Shown here: positions 51,451-58,942 of the stretch, piece by piece | Layout of the letters: each line of letters opens with the position of its first letter | Numbering within the stretch: position 1 is the first letter of the stretch | Source of the DNA: Verrucomicrobiota bacterium | Lineage (GTDB): Bacteria; Verrucomicrobiota; Verrucomicrobiia; Chthoniobacterales; Terrimicrobiaceae | Direction of reading: 5' to 3' | DNA: 64,000 nt | Assembly: GCA_017305195.1 (NCBI GenBank) | Contig: JAFKMU010000052.1 | Coordinates: forward strand, 1 to 64,000 | Translations under genes and position numbers: made by a program | The notes under the pieces: generated by a model | Told to the model about the DNA's origin: nothing | Seen by the model: the letters and a program-made list of their open reading frames with translations, nothing else | The model's database searches: none

Positions 51451-53717
51451 AGCGTTCGCTGCTCCTCGTTTTTTCCCTTCTCTACGGAGCGATCCTGGCC
51501 GTGGCTCAACCTGCCCCGACCGAACCCTCGCCCACGCCATCGGCTGCAGAGAAGAAGGATTGGCTGGCCGACCAGCTCGAAGCCGCCAGACAACGAGAAA
51601 ATGCTCTCAACGAGAAAACGCTGACCGAGGCACTGCAAAAAAACGGTTTGCCCACAGAGCAGGCCGCCGACTTTCTGGCTGCGGCCAATGAGGCGGTAAG
51701 AAATTACCAGACCGCCTCCGACACCCTGACATTGATCCAGAATAACGAGCGCGCGCTGCAAGCCTTGCAGACCGAGCCGCCTCCAAAGGCTCCGGCAAAC
51801 GATCAGGAGTCGGATGCGATGCGGGAGAAGATCAATACCCTGCGGCAGCAAATCCAGACCGAAGACACGCAGGTGCAGCTCGACCAGTCCATCCTGAGCC
51901 GCAGCCAGACACGTCTCGACTCCGCCGAGCAGGACCTGCGCCGGATTCAGCAGGAGGCCGACGCCATCACGGACCCGGCCCAGAAACAACGGTCGGCCCT
52001 CCAGGTTCAACTGGCCCAACTGCGTCGCGATGCGGCAGCTTCGGCGGTGTCCCTCGCCGACTGGCGGGTAACGCTCGACCAGATCGACCGCTCCATAGTT
52101 TCCCTCAATCTCTCTCGCACCGAAAAGGCGCTCGCCGCCGCCGGCCAGGACACGATCTTCAATCGCCAGCGCGCCGAATCCGCCCTGACCCGGATCGAGC
52201 AGACCCAAAATGCGACCCGCTCTCGCATCGAGGCGATGCGCAAGATTGCCGCCGGACTGAATGACTCGATCGCGAACCTGAGCAAACAGCGAGAGGAGGC
52301 AAAGAAAGCCGGTCGGGAAAAAGAGGCCATCTCACTGGCAACACAGGAGGCCGTCGTGACGGAGGCCGCCAGCGTGGCCAACAAGATCATCCAGACCGAG
52401 GAGGGACTCCTGACGGAATGGGCCAAGATTCAGGCGATCTGGAAACTCACCCTGGCCGCCATTGCCAAACCGGAATCCACTTCCTACGAAGCCATCAAGA
52501 CGCAATCCACCCAGGCGCTTTCCGACATTGAGCCCTGGCGCGAACAGCTTCGCCGCAGCCTTCAGGACACCCAGCGCCGCCTGGAGGAGGCCCAGGCCGA
52601 GGCTCCAGCCCGCGATGCGGAATTGCGCAAGCAGCAGGAGGCAAGATTGGATGCCCTGCGCAAACGCGCCACCCAGCTCAGCGAACTAGTGCCAACCGTC
52701 GACAGCGTGATCGCGCTCCAGCAGCAGATGATCTCCGAGAGCCGCGAGCGGCTGGCCAGCCAGAGCATCGCGGAAAAAGCAGCACTCTCGGCGGAGAATC
52801 TCGGCAACCTGATCAGGAATGCCTGGAACAAGGAGCTCTTCATCACCACGGACAAAATCACCGACAGCACAGGCAACGTGACGACGAGGCAGCATGCAGT
52901 TTCGCTCGGCAAACTCCTCTCCGCCCTCGTCTGGCTCGTCCTCGCCTTCGCGCTTTCCAAGGTTGTCTCGCGGACGGTGTGCAATCGCATCCAGACCCGG
53001 TTCTCCCTCGATCCTGTGCGGGTCTCCGCCCTCGAAAAGGCGCTGTTCGTTGCGATCCTCGCGATAGCGTTATTGACTATCCTGAACTGGCTGAACATCC
53101 CGCTCACCGCATTTGCCTTCATGGGCGGTGCTCTGGCGATCGGCATCGGCTTCGGCGCACAGACGCTGGTAAACAACTTTATCAGCGGCCTGATTCTTTT
53201 GGCGGAACGACGCATCAAGGTCGGCGACACGATCGAGGTCGATGGCCATACCGGGAGCGTCCTGAACCTCGGCACCCGCTGCTCGCGTGTGCGCAAAGGC
53301 AATGGCTCCGAGGTCCTCGTTCCCAACAGCTATCTACTGGAAAAGAACGTCGTGAACTGGACGTTGACCGACTACCGGCACGCCTTTGATTTTGCCGTGG
53401 GGCTCTCCTACGGCACCGATATCAGCAAGGCGATCGCCCTGCTGCACAGCGCGGTGGACGCCGAAGGCAAGGTCCTCAAGAGTCCCGCGCCTGTCGTCTT
53501 CTTCGAGGACTTTGGCAGTCAGGCGCTGATCTTCCGTGTGTCTTACTGGGTTGATTTGCGCGGCACGGACAACCGTGTCGTGGGGAGCAATATCCGCACG
53601 CGCATCGCCCAGCTTTGCCAGGAGCAGGATATCCAGATCTCCGCGCCCAACCAGGACCTGCGCCTGCACACTCCCGACGCCATCCGGGTGCGCATGATCT
53701 CGCAGGATTCGGAATAA
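51447..53717 (+). CDS. Large MscS-type mechanosensitive channel (KefA/MscK-like)
   Basis: A 756-residue channel. It has a signal peptide (MKRSLLLVFSLLYGAILAVA, cut near AQP), a long periplasmic coiled-coil region at about 30-470 (for example LRQQIQTEDTQVQLDQSIL), and a membrane domain starting LLSALVWLVLAFALSKVV. The pore helix TM3 is in FAFMGGALAIGIGFGAQTLV with NNFISGLILLAERRIKVGD, the MscS core, followed by the cytoplasmic beta domain. It opens on osmotic down-shock. It overlaps the M20 stop by four bases. Confidence 0.9.
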   Translation: MKRSLLLVFSLLYGAILAVAQPAPTEPSPTPSAAEKKDWLADQLEAARQRENALNEKTLTEALQKNGLPTEQAADFLAAANEAVRNYQTASDTLTLIQNNERALQALQTEPPPKAPANDQESDAMREKINTLRQQIQTEDTQVQLDQSILSRSQTRLDSAEQDLRRIQQEADAITDPAQKQRSALQVQLAQLRRDAAASAVSLADWRVTLDQIDRSIVSLNLSRTEKALAAAGQDTIFNRQRAESALTRIEQTQNATRSRIEAMRKIAAGLNDSIANLSKQREEAKKAGREKEAISLATQEAVVTEAASVANKIIQTEEGLLTEWAKIQAIWKLTLAAIAKPESTSYEAIKTQSTQALSDIEPWREQLRRSLQDTQRRLEEAQAEAPARDAELRKQQEARLDALRKRATQLSELVPTVDSVIALQQQMISESRERLASQSIAEKAALSAENLGNLIRNAWNKELFITTDKITDSTGNVTTRQHAVSLGKLLSALVWLVLAFALSKVVSRTVCNRIQTRFSLDPVRVSALEKALFVAILAIALLTILNWLNIPLTAFAFMGGALAIGIGFGAQTLVNNFISGLILLAERRIKVGDTIEVDGHTGSVLNLGTRCSRVRKGNGSEVLVPNSYLLEKNVVNWTLTDYRHAFDFAVGLSYGTDISKAIALLHSAVDAEGKVLKSPAPVVFFEDFGSQALIFRVSYWVDLRGTDNRVVGSNIRTRIAQLCQEQDIQISAPNQDLRLHTPDAIRVRMISQDSE

Positions 53718-53766
53718 GGAGCAAATTTCCTCCCACTCCGGGCGGATGGTCTGCTATAGTTTCCCC

Positions 53767-54015
53767 ATGTCCCAGCAAGTGACGCGCCTTTGGCTTATGT
53801 ATCCCGCACGGCTCATCACCCGTCCCATCGTCTATGACCTCGGGAAGGAATTTGCGGTGGTTACAAACATCCGCCAGGCCAGCGTCACCGAGGAAATCGG
53901 CATTGTGTCCCTTGAACTCGATGGGGATCGCGAGGAAATCAAGAAGGCCATCAACTGGCTCGAGGAGCAGGGCGTAAAAGTGGAGCCCGTCGAGATCAAT
54001 ACGATCGAGGGTTAA
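53767..54015 (+). CDS. NIL-domain protein
   Basis: An 82-residue stand-alone NIL domain: RLWLMYPARLITRPIVYDL, VVTNIRQASVTEEIGIVSLE and DREEIKKAINWLEEQGVKVEP. The same ferredoxin-like domain sits at the C-terminus of the methionine ABC ATPase MetN, where it binds methionine, and on some ferredoxins. As a separate small protein it may be a ligand-sensing or sulphur-metabolism accessory. No met or cys genes are nearby. The frame extends seven codons upstream without support. Confidence 0.82.
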   Translation: MSQQVTRLWLMYPARLITRPIVYDLGKEFAVVTNIRQASVTEEIGIVSLELDGDREEIKKAINWLEEQGVKVEPVEINTIEG

Positions 54016-54032
54016 CCCCCCTCGCCCTTTTT
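54006..54032 (+). terminator. Probable intrinsic terminator after the NIL gene
   Basis: A short stem, CGAGGG and CCCTCG, overlaps the stop codon of the NIL-domain gene and is followed by CCC and six T. The stem is only six base pairs, so strength is moderate. Confidence 0.5.
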
Positions 54033-54109
54033 TCGGCCATAATCAAGAGGTATGGCTGAAGTGCGAAGAAGGCATTAGGCGTTTCGCGGCAGATGCGTAT
54101 CTTTCGCCC

Positions 54110-54373
54110 ATGGCAAAAATCCTCAAGCTCCTCGCCGTGGCTGCCGCGGTGGCGGTAATAGGCGCGTGGGCTCTCCTCGGCGCGAACCGCGGATGGACCA
54201 AGACCTCGGTCGGCATCCAGAAGGTCGATCCCGTGACGGATATCTCCTACACGGAATATGAAAGCCGCTTCGTGCCCGGAGTCGATTTCCTGGCCGTCGG
54301 GCTGGTCGGCGCGGTGGCCCTTGGGGTGATAGGCCTCGTGATTTCGAAGATCCAATCCACAAAAAAACCATGA
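54110..54373 (+). CDS. Small two-helix membrane protein of unknown function
   Basis: An 87-residue protein with helices at about residues 5-24 (LKLLAVAAAVAVIGAWALL) and 58-78 (FLAVGLVGAVALGVIGLVIS), a polar loop between (WTKTSVGIQKVDPVTDISY), and a basic tail. No family recognised. It overlaps the start of the yceI-type gene by four bases, so the two may work together in the envelope. Confidence 0.65.
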   Translation: MAKILKLLAVAAAVAVIGAWALLGANRGWTKTSVGIQKVDPVTDISYTEYESRFVPGVDFLAVGLVGAVALGVIGLVISKIQSTKKP

Positions 54374-54984
54374 AAAAAGCAGTCCTCATTGCAACCACGG
54401 TCCTGGCTACGTCGTCCATCTGGGCATCCTCCACGAGCTTCGACTTCAAGGACCCCAAGGGCGTAAATAACGTCGTTTTCAAGCTCGACGCCCCCCTGGA
54501 GTCCATCAACGGCACGGCCACCGGCGTATCCGGCACGGTCACGGTCGATCCCGCGGATTTCTCCACGGCAAAGGGCAAGATCACGGTCGAGACCTCGAGC
54601 CTTACCGTTCCCAATCCGATGATGAAGGAGCACCTCCTCGGCGAGAACTGGCTCAATGCACCGAAGAACCCGGCGATCACTTTTGAGATCAAGGAAGTGA
54701 AAAACGTGAAGGCGACGAATGGCTCCGGCACTGCCGACGTGACGGGCACGTTCACGCTTAACGGAGTGTCTAAGGACATCACCGTACCCGCCAAGATCGC
54801 TTATCTGCCAGGCAAACTCGGTGACCGCACAAATGGCAAGGTGCAGGGCGACCTACTGGTGGTGCGCACCGCCTTTCAGATCAACCGCAGTGATTATAAC
54901 ATCCAGCCCGGCCAGTATCAGGACAAGGTCTCCGAAACCATCGACCTGTCGCTCGCCATCGCGGGAGCTGCGCCGAAGAGCTAA
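54370..54984 (+). CDS. YceI-family periplasmic protein
   Basis: A 204-residue exported lipocalin-like protein. The signal peptide KKAVLIATTVLATSSIWA is followed by the YceI beta-barrel: FDFKDPKGVNNVVFKLDAPL, VTVDPADFSTAKGKITVETS, NWLNAPKNPAITFEIKEV, GTFTLNGVSKDITVPAKI and FQINRSDYNI. The family binds isoprenoid chains such as polyprenyl quinones. It is coupled to the small membrane gene upstream by an ATGA overlap. Confidence 0.9.
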   Translation: MKKAVLIATTVLATSSIWASSTSFDFKDPKGVNNVVFKLDAPLESINGTATGVSGTVTVDPADFSTAKGKITVETSSLTVPNPMMKEHLLGENWLNAPKNPAITFEIKEVKNVKATNGSGTADVTGTFTLNGVSKDITVPAKIAYLPGKLGDRTNGKVQGDLLVVRTAFQINRSDYNIQPGQYQDKVSETIDLSLAIAGAAPKS

Positions 54985-55001
54985 ACCGCTGCCAGGTCAA
55001 A

Positions 55002-55040
55002 GCCGGCTTCCGGAGATCTCCGGGGCCGGCATTTCTTTTT
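55002..55040 (+). terminator. Intrinsic terminator after the YceI gene
   Basis: A nested hairpin: outer GCCGGC and GCCGGC enclose the 14-base palindrome CCGGAGATCTCCGG, followed by ATTTCTTTTT. It lies between the convergent yceI and TPR genes and probably serves the plus strand; the minus side has only a short CTTT. Confidence 0.75.
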
Positions 55041-55785
55041 ACTCGGAAGACTTGCTTTCCTTCAGCGTCTTCTCGATGTCGGGGTCAGGGTCCGCGCCGA
55101 GTTCGATCGCCCGGTAATAGTGGCGTCGGGCGAGTTCGATGGCGGGCGGTTTGCTTTCCAGATAGAAGGCGGCAAGGTTGAAATTCGCATCGGCATTGTC
55201 GGGAGCAAGCTCGACCGCCTTTCGAAGTTCCGCCTGTGCGCCATCGATCCAGCCCTTCTTCCCGACCACCACGCCGAGGAAGGCATGAGCGCGGGCATTC
55301 TTCGGATCGTAAAGCGTTGCCTGGGTCAACGCCGCGAGGGCCTCGTCGAGGCGGTTCTCATCGAGGGCAATGATGCCGAGGGTGAGCCAGGCCGGAGGGT
55401 TATCGAGACGAATCTGCACAGCCCGCTTGAGATACTTTTCCGCCTCGGCGTGATTCCCGGCGGAAAACTCAACGACGCCGATATTGATCAACGCAAGCAG
55501 GTTGTCCGGCGCGAGGTTGAGCACCTTGAGGTAGGCCTTGCGGGCCCGATTGTAATCGCCCCGCGCAAAAGCTGCGCGGCCATCCGCAGCCGCTTCTCTG
55601 GCCATCTCCGGGACGTAGTTGGCATCGGGGCCGGTGGCGTTCGGGGTCGGTGACGGCGTCGCCTCCGGGGTGGCGGACGGCAAAGGCGTCGGCGCGGGAG
55701 GCGGAGTCGGCGAGCCTTTCGGCGCCTTGGTTTGAGCCAGGGCTGATCCGCAAAGAAACGCGAAGGCCAGGAAACGCAGCCGCAT
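55039..55785 (-). CDS. Secreted TPR protein
   Basis: A 248-residue exported protein. The signal peptide RLRFLAFAFLCGSALAQ is followed by a Pro/Thr/Ala linker (APKGSPTPPPAPTPLPSATP) and four TPR units: GRAAFARGDYNRARKAYLKV, INIGVVEFSAGNHAEAEKYL, LTLGIIALDENRLDEALAAL and AFLGVVVGKKGWIDGAQAEL. Probably a periplasmic scaffold. The start overlaps the stop of proC by one base (TGATG), so they form one operon, though no shared function is evident. Confidence 0.82.
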   Translation of the reverse strand: MRLRFLAFAFLCGSALAQTKAPKGSPTPPPAPTPLPSATPEATPSPTPNATGPDANYVPEMAREAAADGRAAFARGDYNRARKAYLKVLNLAPDNLLALINIGVVEFSAGNHAEAEKYLKRAVQIRLDNPPAWLTLGIIALDENRLDEALAALTQATLYDPKNARAHAFLGVVVGKKGWIDGAQAELRKAVELAPDNADANFNLAAFYLESKPPAIELARRHYYRAIELGADPDPDIEKTLKESKSSE

Positions 55786-56582
55786 CAGCTGGCGGAAAGT
55801 TCCTTGGAACGCGCCGCCGCCGCGAGCACCGCCGAGATGAAGGCAGCGCGCACGCCGCCTTTTTCCAGAGCCGTGAGCCCGGCGATGGTCGTCCCTCCCG
55901 GACTGGTCACCATTTCCCGCAGGATGGCGGGATGTTCCTTGGTCGAGGCAGCCATTTCCGCCGCGCCTGCCACGGTTTCAATGGCGAGATCGAGCGCCAT
56001 CTTGCGGGGCAATCCCGCTGCCACGCCACCATCGGAAAGAGCCTCCAGGATCAAGTAAATGAAGGCCGGGCCACTGCCGCTCAGGCCGGTGATGGCATCG
56101 AGCTGTTTTTCATTGGCCGGGAAGACCTCACCCACCGCCTCGAAAATATCCGAGGCAAGATTGATATCCTGATGCGAAAGCGTAGGGCTTGGCGCCAGGG
56201 CGGTGGCACTCTTGCCGATCATGGCCGCCGTGTTGGGCATGGCCCGCATGACGCGAGCGCCAGGAGCTGCCGCCTCCATGGCCGAGATGGTGAGGCCGGT
56301 TACGACGGAAATGAGAAACTTCCCCGCGAATTCCTCCTTCGCCTGGGCGATGGCGTCGAGGGCGTCGATTGGCTTTACGCAGAGAATCACGACATCGGCG
56401 GCGCGGACGGCATCGGCATTGGTGCGCACGACATTGACGGATGTGGCGGCAGCCACGTTTTCAAGGGAAGCCTGGGAACGGCTGGAGACGGTGATCTGTC
56501 CCGGGGTGCAGAGATTCGCCCGGAGCATTCCATGGATGAGGGCCAAGGCCATCTTTCCGGCCCCAAGGAAAGCGTAGTTCAT
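55785..56582 (-). CDS. proC: Pyrroline-5-carboxylate reductase
   Basis: A 265-residue NAD(P)H-dependent reductase making proline from pyrroline-5-carboxylate. It opens NYAFLGAGKMALALIHGM with the GxGxM nucleotide loop; VVILCVKPIDA and RAMPNTAAMIGKSATAL are family blocks, and the C-terminal dimer domain has LSGSGPAFIYLILEALSDGG. Start at MNYAFLG; the longer frame is a shadow. Length matches other ProC proteins. First gene of a pair with the TPR gene. Confidence 0.93.
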   Translation of the reverse strand: MNYAFLGAGKMALALIHGMLRANLCTPGQITVSSRSQASLENVAAATSVNVVRTNADAVRAADVVILCVKPIDALDAIAQAKEEFAGKFLISVVTGLTISAMEAAAPGARVMRAMPNTAAMIGKSATALAPSPTLSHQDINLASDIFEAVGEVFPANEKQLDAITGLSGSGPAFIYLILEALSDGGVAAGLPRKMALDLAIETVAGAAEMAASTKEHPAILREMVTSPGGTTIAGLTALEKGGVRAAFISAVLAAAARSKELSAS

Positions 56583-56667
56583 GAGGGGAGAGTAAGACGA
56601 GAAACGATGCGGGCAAGGAGTTTCAGAAAGAGTTGCCAGCCCCGGCGGGCTTGGGTAGTGCTGGGGC

Positions 56668-57183
56668 ATGTCCAGGCGTCTCCTGCACCTTTCCCTCTTC
56701 GCTGCTGTCAGCGTCATGCTCGGCGCATGCGCATCATCCGGCCCTTCGGTCAACCCGGCCATCACCTCCGCGGTATCCTCCCGAGGGGTAAACTCCGGCA
56801 CCTATCTGAAGATGAGCCATGGTCAGGTCCTCGACTATGACGACATCCTCAACCTCGTGCAGAAAGACGTGCCGTCGAACATCATCGTCGGCTACCTCGC
56901 CAGCACCCGGAAGGTGTACGATTTCAACACCGCCCAGCTTCAGGGACTCAAGAGCGCGGGCGCATCGCCGCAGGTGATCAACTTCCTGTCGGAAAGCCAG
57001 GGCTTCTACGGCAAAACGACCCCGGCCCAGGTGGCCCGTACCAAGGGCGAACAGGCCGACCGCTACTACCGGACGCCGTACTATCAGGACGAACAGCCGT
57101 TCGCCTACAATGCGCCGATCGTCGACGACTGGTATGACTCGGGGTACGAAGAGTCGCTCTACAGCCCGTTCTCGTTCAACTAA
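56668..57183 (+). CDS. Lipoprotein of unknown function
   Basis: A 171-residue lipoprotein: signal SRRLLHLSLFAAVSVMLGAC with an L-G-A-C lipobox. The mature part has SHGQVLDYDDILNLVQKDVPSNI and LKSAGASPQVINFLSESQG, a pattern of two short helical units that recurs in Verrucomicrobia lipoproteins, followed by a Tyr/Asp-rich tail (RYYRTPYYQDEQPFAY, DDWYDSGYEESLY). No enzyme motif. It precedes the deoxyhypusine-synthase-like gene by 19 bases. Confidence 0.7.
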   Translation: MSRRLLHLSLFAAVSVMLGACASSGPSVNPAITSAVSSRGVNSGTYLKMSHGQVLDYDDILNLVQKDVPSNIIVGYLASTRKVYDFNTAQLQGLKSAGASPQVINFLSESQGFYGKTTPAQVARTKGEQADRYYRTPYYQDEQPFAYNAPIVDDWYDSGYEESLYSPFSFN

Positions 57184-57202
57184 GCTTTAGCGACTTTCCA
57201 TC

Positions 57203-58390
57203 ATGGCCAAACAGCTCGAAGGCAAATTCCCGCGCCTGCTTCCAGACGCGGTTCGCAAAGGCATCGGCGCAGCCGACCTCATCGACACGGCATTCAAGGC
57301 CTACAACGGTGGACGCCTCGCCGAAGCCTGCCGTCTCTTCAGCACGCGCATGATTGCGAACGAAGGCACCGTGGGTCTTTCGCTCACCGGCGCCCTCACC
57401 CCGGCGGGGTTGGGCAAATCGTGCCTCATTCCGCTGCTTGAAGCGGGCTTCGTCGACTGGATCATCTCGACCGGCGCGAACCTCTATCACGATCTTCACT
57501 TTGGCCTCGGCATGGATCTCTTTGCCGGGTCGCCTTTCCTCAATGACGTGGATCTCCGCCACAAAGGCGTGATCCGCATCTACGACGTGCTCTTCGATTA
57601 CGACGTGCTGCTCGATACCGACGCCTTCGTGCGACAGGTCATCCAGGGGCCGGAATTTCAGAAGACGATGGGCACCGACGAGTTTCACTACCTGCTCGGC
57701 AAATACGTCTACGCCCGTGAGCAGAAGCTCGGCATCAAGGGCCACAGCCTTCTGAGCGCCGCCTATCGCCTCGGCGTGCCGATTTTCACCAGTTCGCCCG
57801 GCGACAGCTCGATCGGCATGAACGTCGCCGCGATGTCGCTGCGCGACTCGAAGCTCGCCTTTGACGTCAACCGCGACGTCAACCAGACGGCCTCCATCGT
57901 TTACAACGCCAAGCGCTCGGGGCAAACCTCCAGCGTCTTCATCCTCGGCGGCGGATCGCCGAAGAACTTCATGCTCCAGACCGAGCCTCAGATCCAGGAG
58001 GTCATGGGCATCGAGGAACGAGGGCACGATTTCTTCCTCCAGTGTACCGACGCCCGCCCCGACACGGGCGGACTCAGCGGTGCCACTCCGGCCGAAGCCG
58101 TCTCCTGGGGCAAGGTCGATCCCGACAGCCTGCCGGATTGCGTCGTGTGCTACGCGGATTCCACGATCACGCTGCCGCTCATTACAGCGTACGCGCTCAG
58201 CCGCGCCCCGAAGCGCAAGCCGAAACGCCTTTACGATCGCCGCGAAGAAACTCTTGAATTGATCCGCTCCGAGTACTTCAAGAAAGGCACAGTGGAAAAG
58301 ATCGAGCACCGGACCAATCTCGACAAAAAGAAGAAAAAGCCCGCCCGCAAACTGGCCAAACGCGCTTCGTCGGTCGGGCTCAAGAAGTAG
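57203..58390 (+). CDS. Deoxyhypusine-synthase-family enzyme
   Basis: A 395-residue NAD-dependent enzyme of the deoxyhypusine synthase fold. Landmarks: [29 protein letters not shown], the NAD site in [13 protein letters not shown], and [16 protein letters not shown], where Lys304 corresponds to the catalytic lysine of the eukaryotic enzyme. Bacteria lack eIF5A, so the natural acceptor differs; bacterial relatives have been proposed to make homospermidine or spermidine from putrescine. The C-terminus is a Lys-rich tail ([14 protein letters not shown]). Very close to its neighbours on both sides. Confidence 0.87.
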   Translation: MAKQLEGKFPRLLPDAVRKGIGAADLIDTAFKAYNGGRLAEACRLFSTRMIANEGTVGLSLTGALTPAGLGKSCLIPLLEAGFVDWIISTGANLYHDLHFGLGMDLFAGSPFLNDVDLRHKGVIRIYDVLFDYDVLLDTDAFVRQVIQGPEFQKTMGTDEFHYLLGKYVYAREQKLGIKGHSLLSAAYRLGVPIFTSSPGDSSIGMNVAAMSLRDSKLAFDVNRDVNQTASIVYNAKRSGQTSSVFILGGGSPKNFMLQTEPQIQEVMGIEERGHDFFLQCTDARPDTGGLSGATPAEAVSWGKVDPDSLPDCVVCYADSTITLPLITAYALSRAPKRKPKRLYDRREETLELIRSEYFKKGTVEKIEHRTNLDKKKKKPARKLAKRASSVGLKK

Positions 58391-58393
58391 ATC

Positions 58394-58942
58394 GTGGAGG
58401 AATCGCCGTTTGCCGCGCCGTTTATCTACGCAGCGGGCGGCGACATCGAAATACGCGTCGAGGATCACCCTGATCCCGAGCGCATCGACCACGTCTGGAT
58501 CTCCATCGATACCGAGGAGTTTGGGCGCATTCGCATATCGGTCAATACCGATTCGCGCAACAGCCTCCTGGCGGGGTTCGATCGCAGGGTGCGCATCGGG
58601 ACGCTGAGTGGGTCCTGGACCGAGCTGCCGCCCCATATCGTGCAGGCGCACCGGGGATTTGACTATGCGTCGCTCCCCGACATCGCAAACATCGTCTTTG
58701 AACCCATGGCCCGGGTGCAGGTGGAGAGCCTGCTCAGGCGCGCCTGCTACCGGGCGTCCATGCTGGAGGTGTGGGGTACGCCCTACGAAAGGCCGCGCAT
58801 CGGGGTTCACCAGATTCACAGCCGCCGGGCCAGCCGCGCGGTGCCGGTCGACCTGCGCGGACGCGACGGGGCGCTGCAGTTCTACTTCCGCGACGACTTC
58901 TCGACGCTGCTGGTGTTGTTCAAGTTTGACGGCCAGCCGTGA
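58394..58942 (+). CDS. Conserved protein, DUF2278/YukJ-like C-terminus
   Basis: A 182-residue protein starting at GTG, three bases after the previous stop. It is predicted soluble and beta-rich: GDIEIRVEDHPDPERIDHVW, GRIRISVNTDSRNSL. The C-terminal part, PRIGVHQIHSRRA then RGRDGALQFYF, resembles the G-x-H-x-I-H and D-G-A/G-L blocks of DUF2278 (YukJ) proteins. The match is by eye. The stop overlaps the comEC start by four bases. Confidence 0.55.
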   Translation: MEESPFAAPFIYAAGGDIEIRVEDHPDPERIDHVWISIDTEEFGRIRISVNTDSRNSLLAGFDRRVRIGTLSGSWTELPPHIVQAHRGFDYASLPDIANIVFEPMARVQVESLLRRACYRASMLEVWGTPYERPRIGVHQIHSRRASRAVPVDLRGRDGALQFYFRDDFSTLLVLFKFDGQP

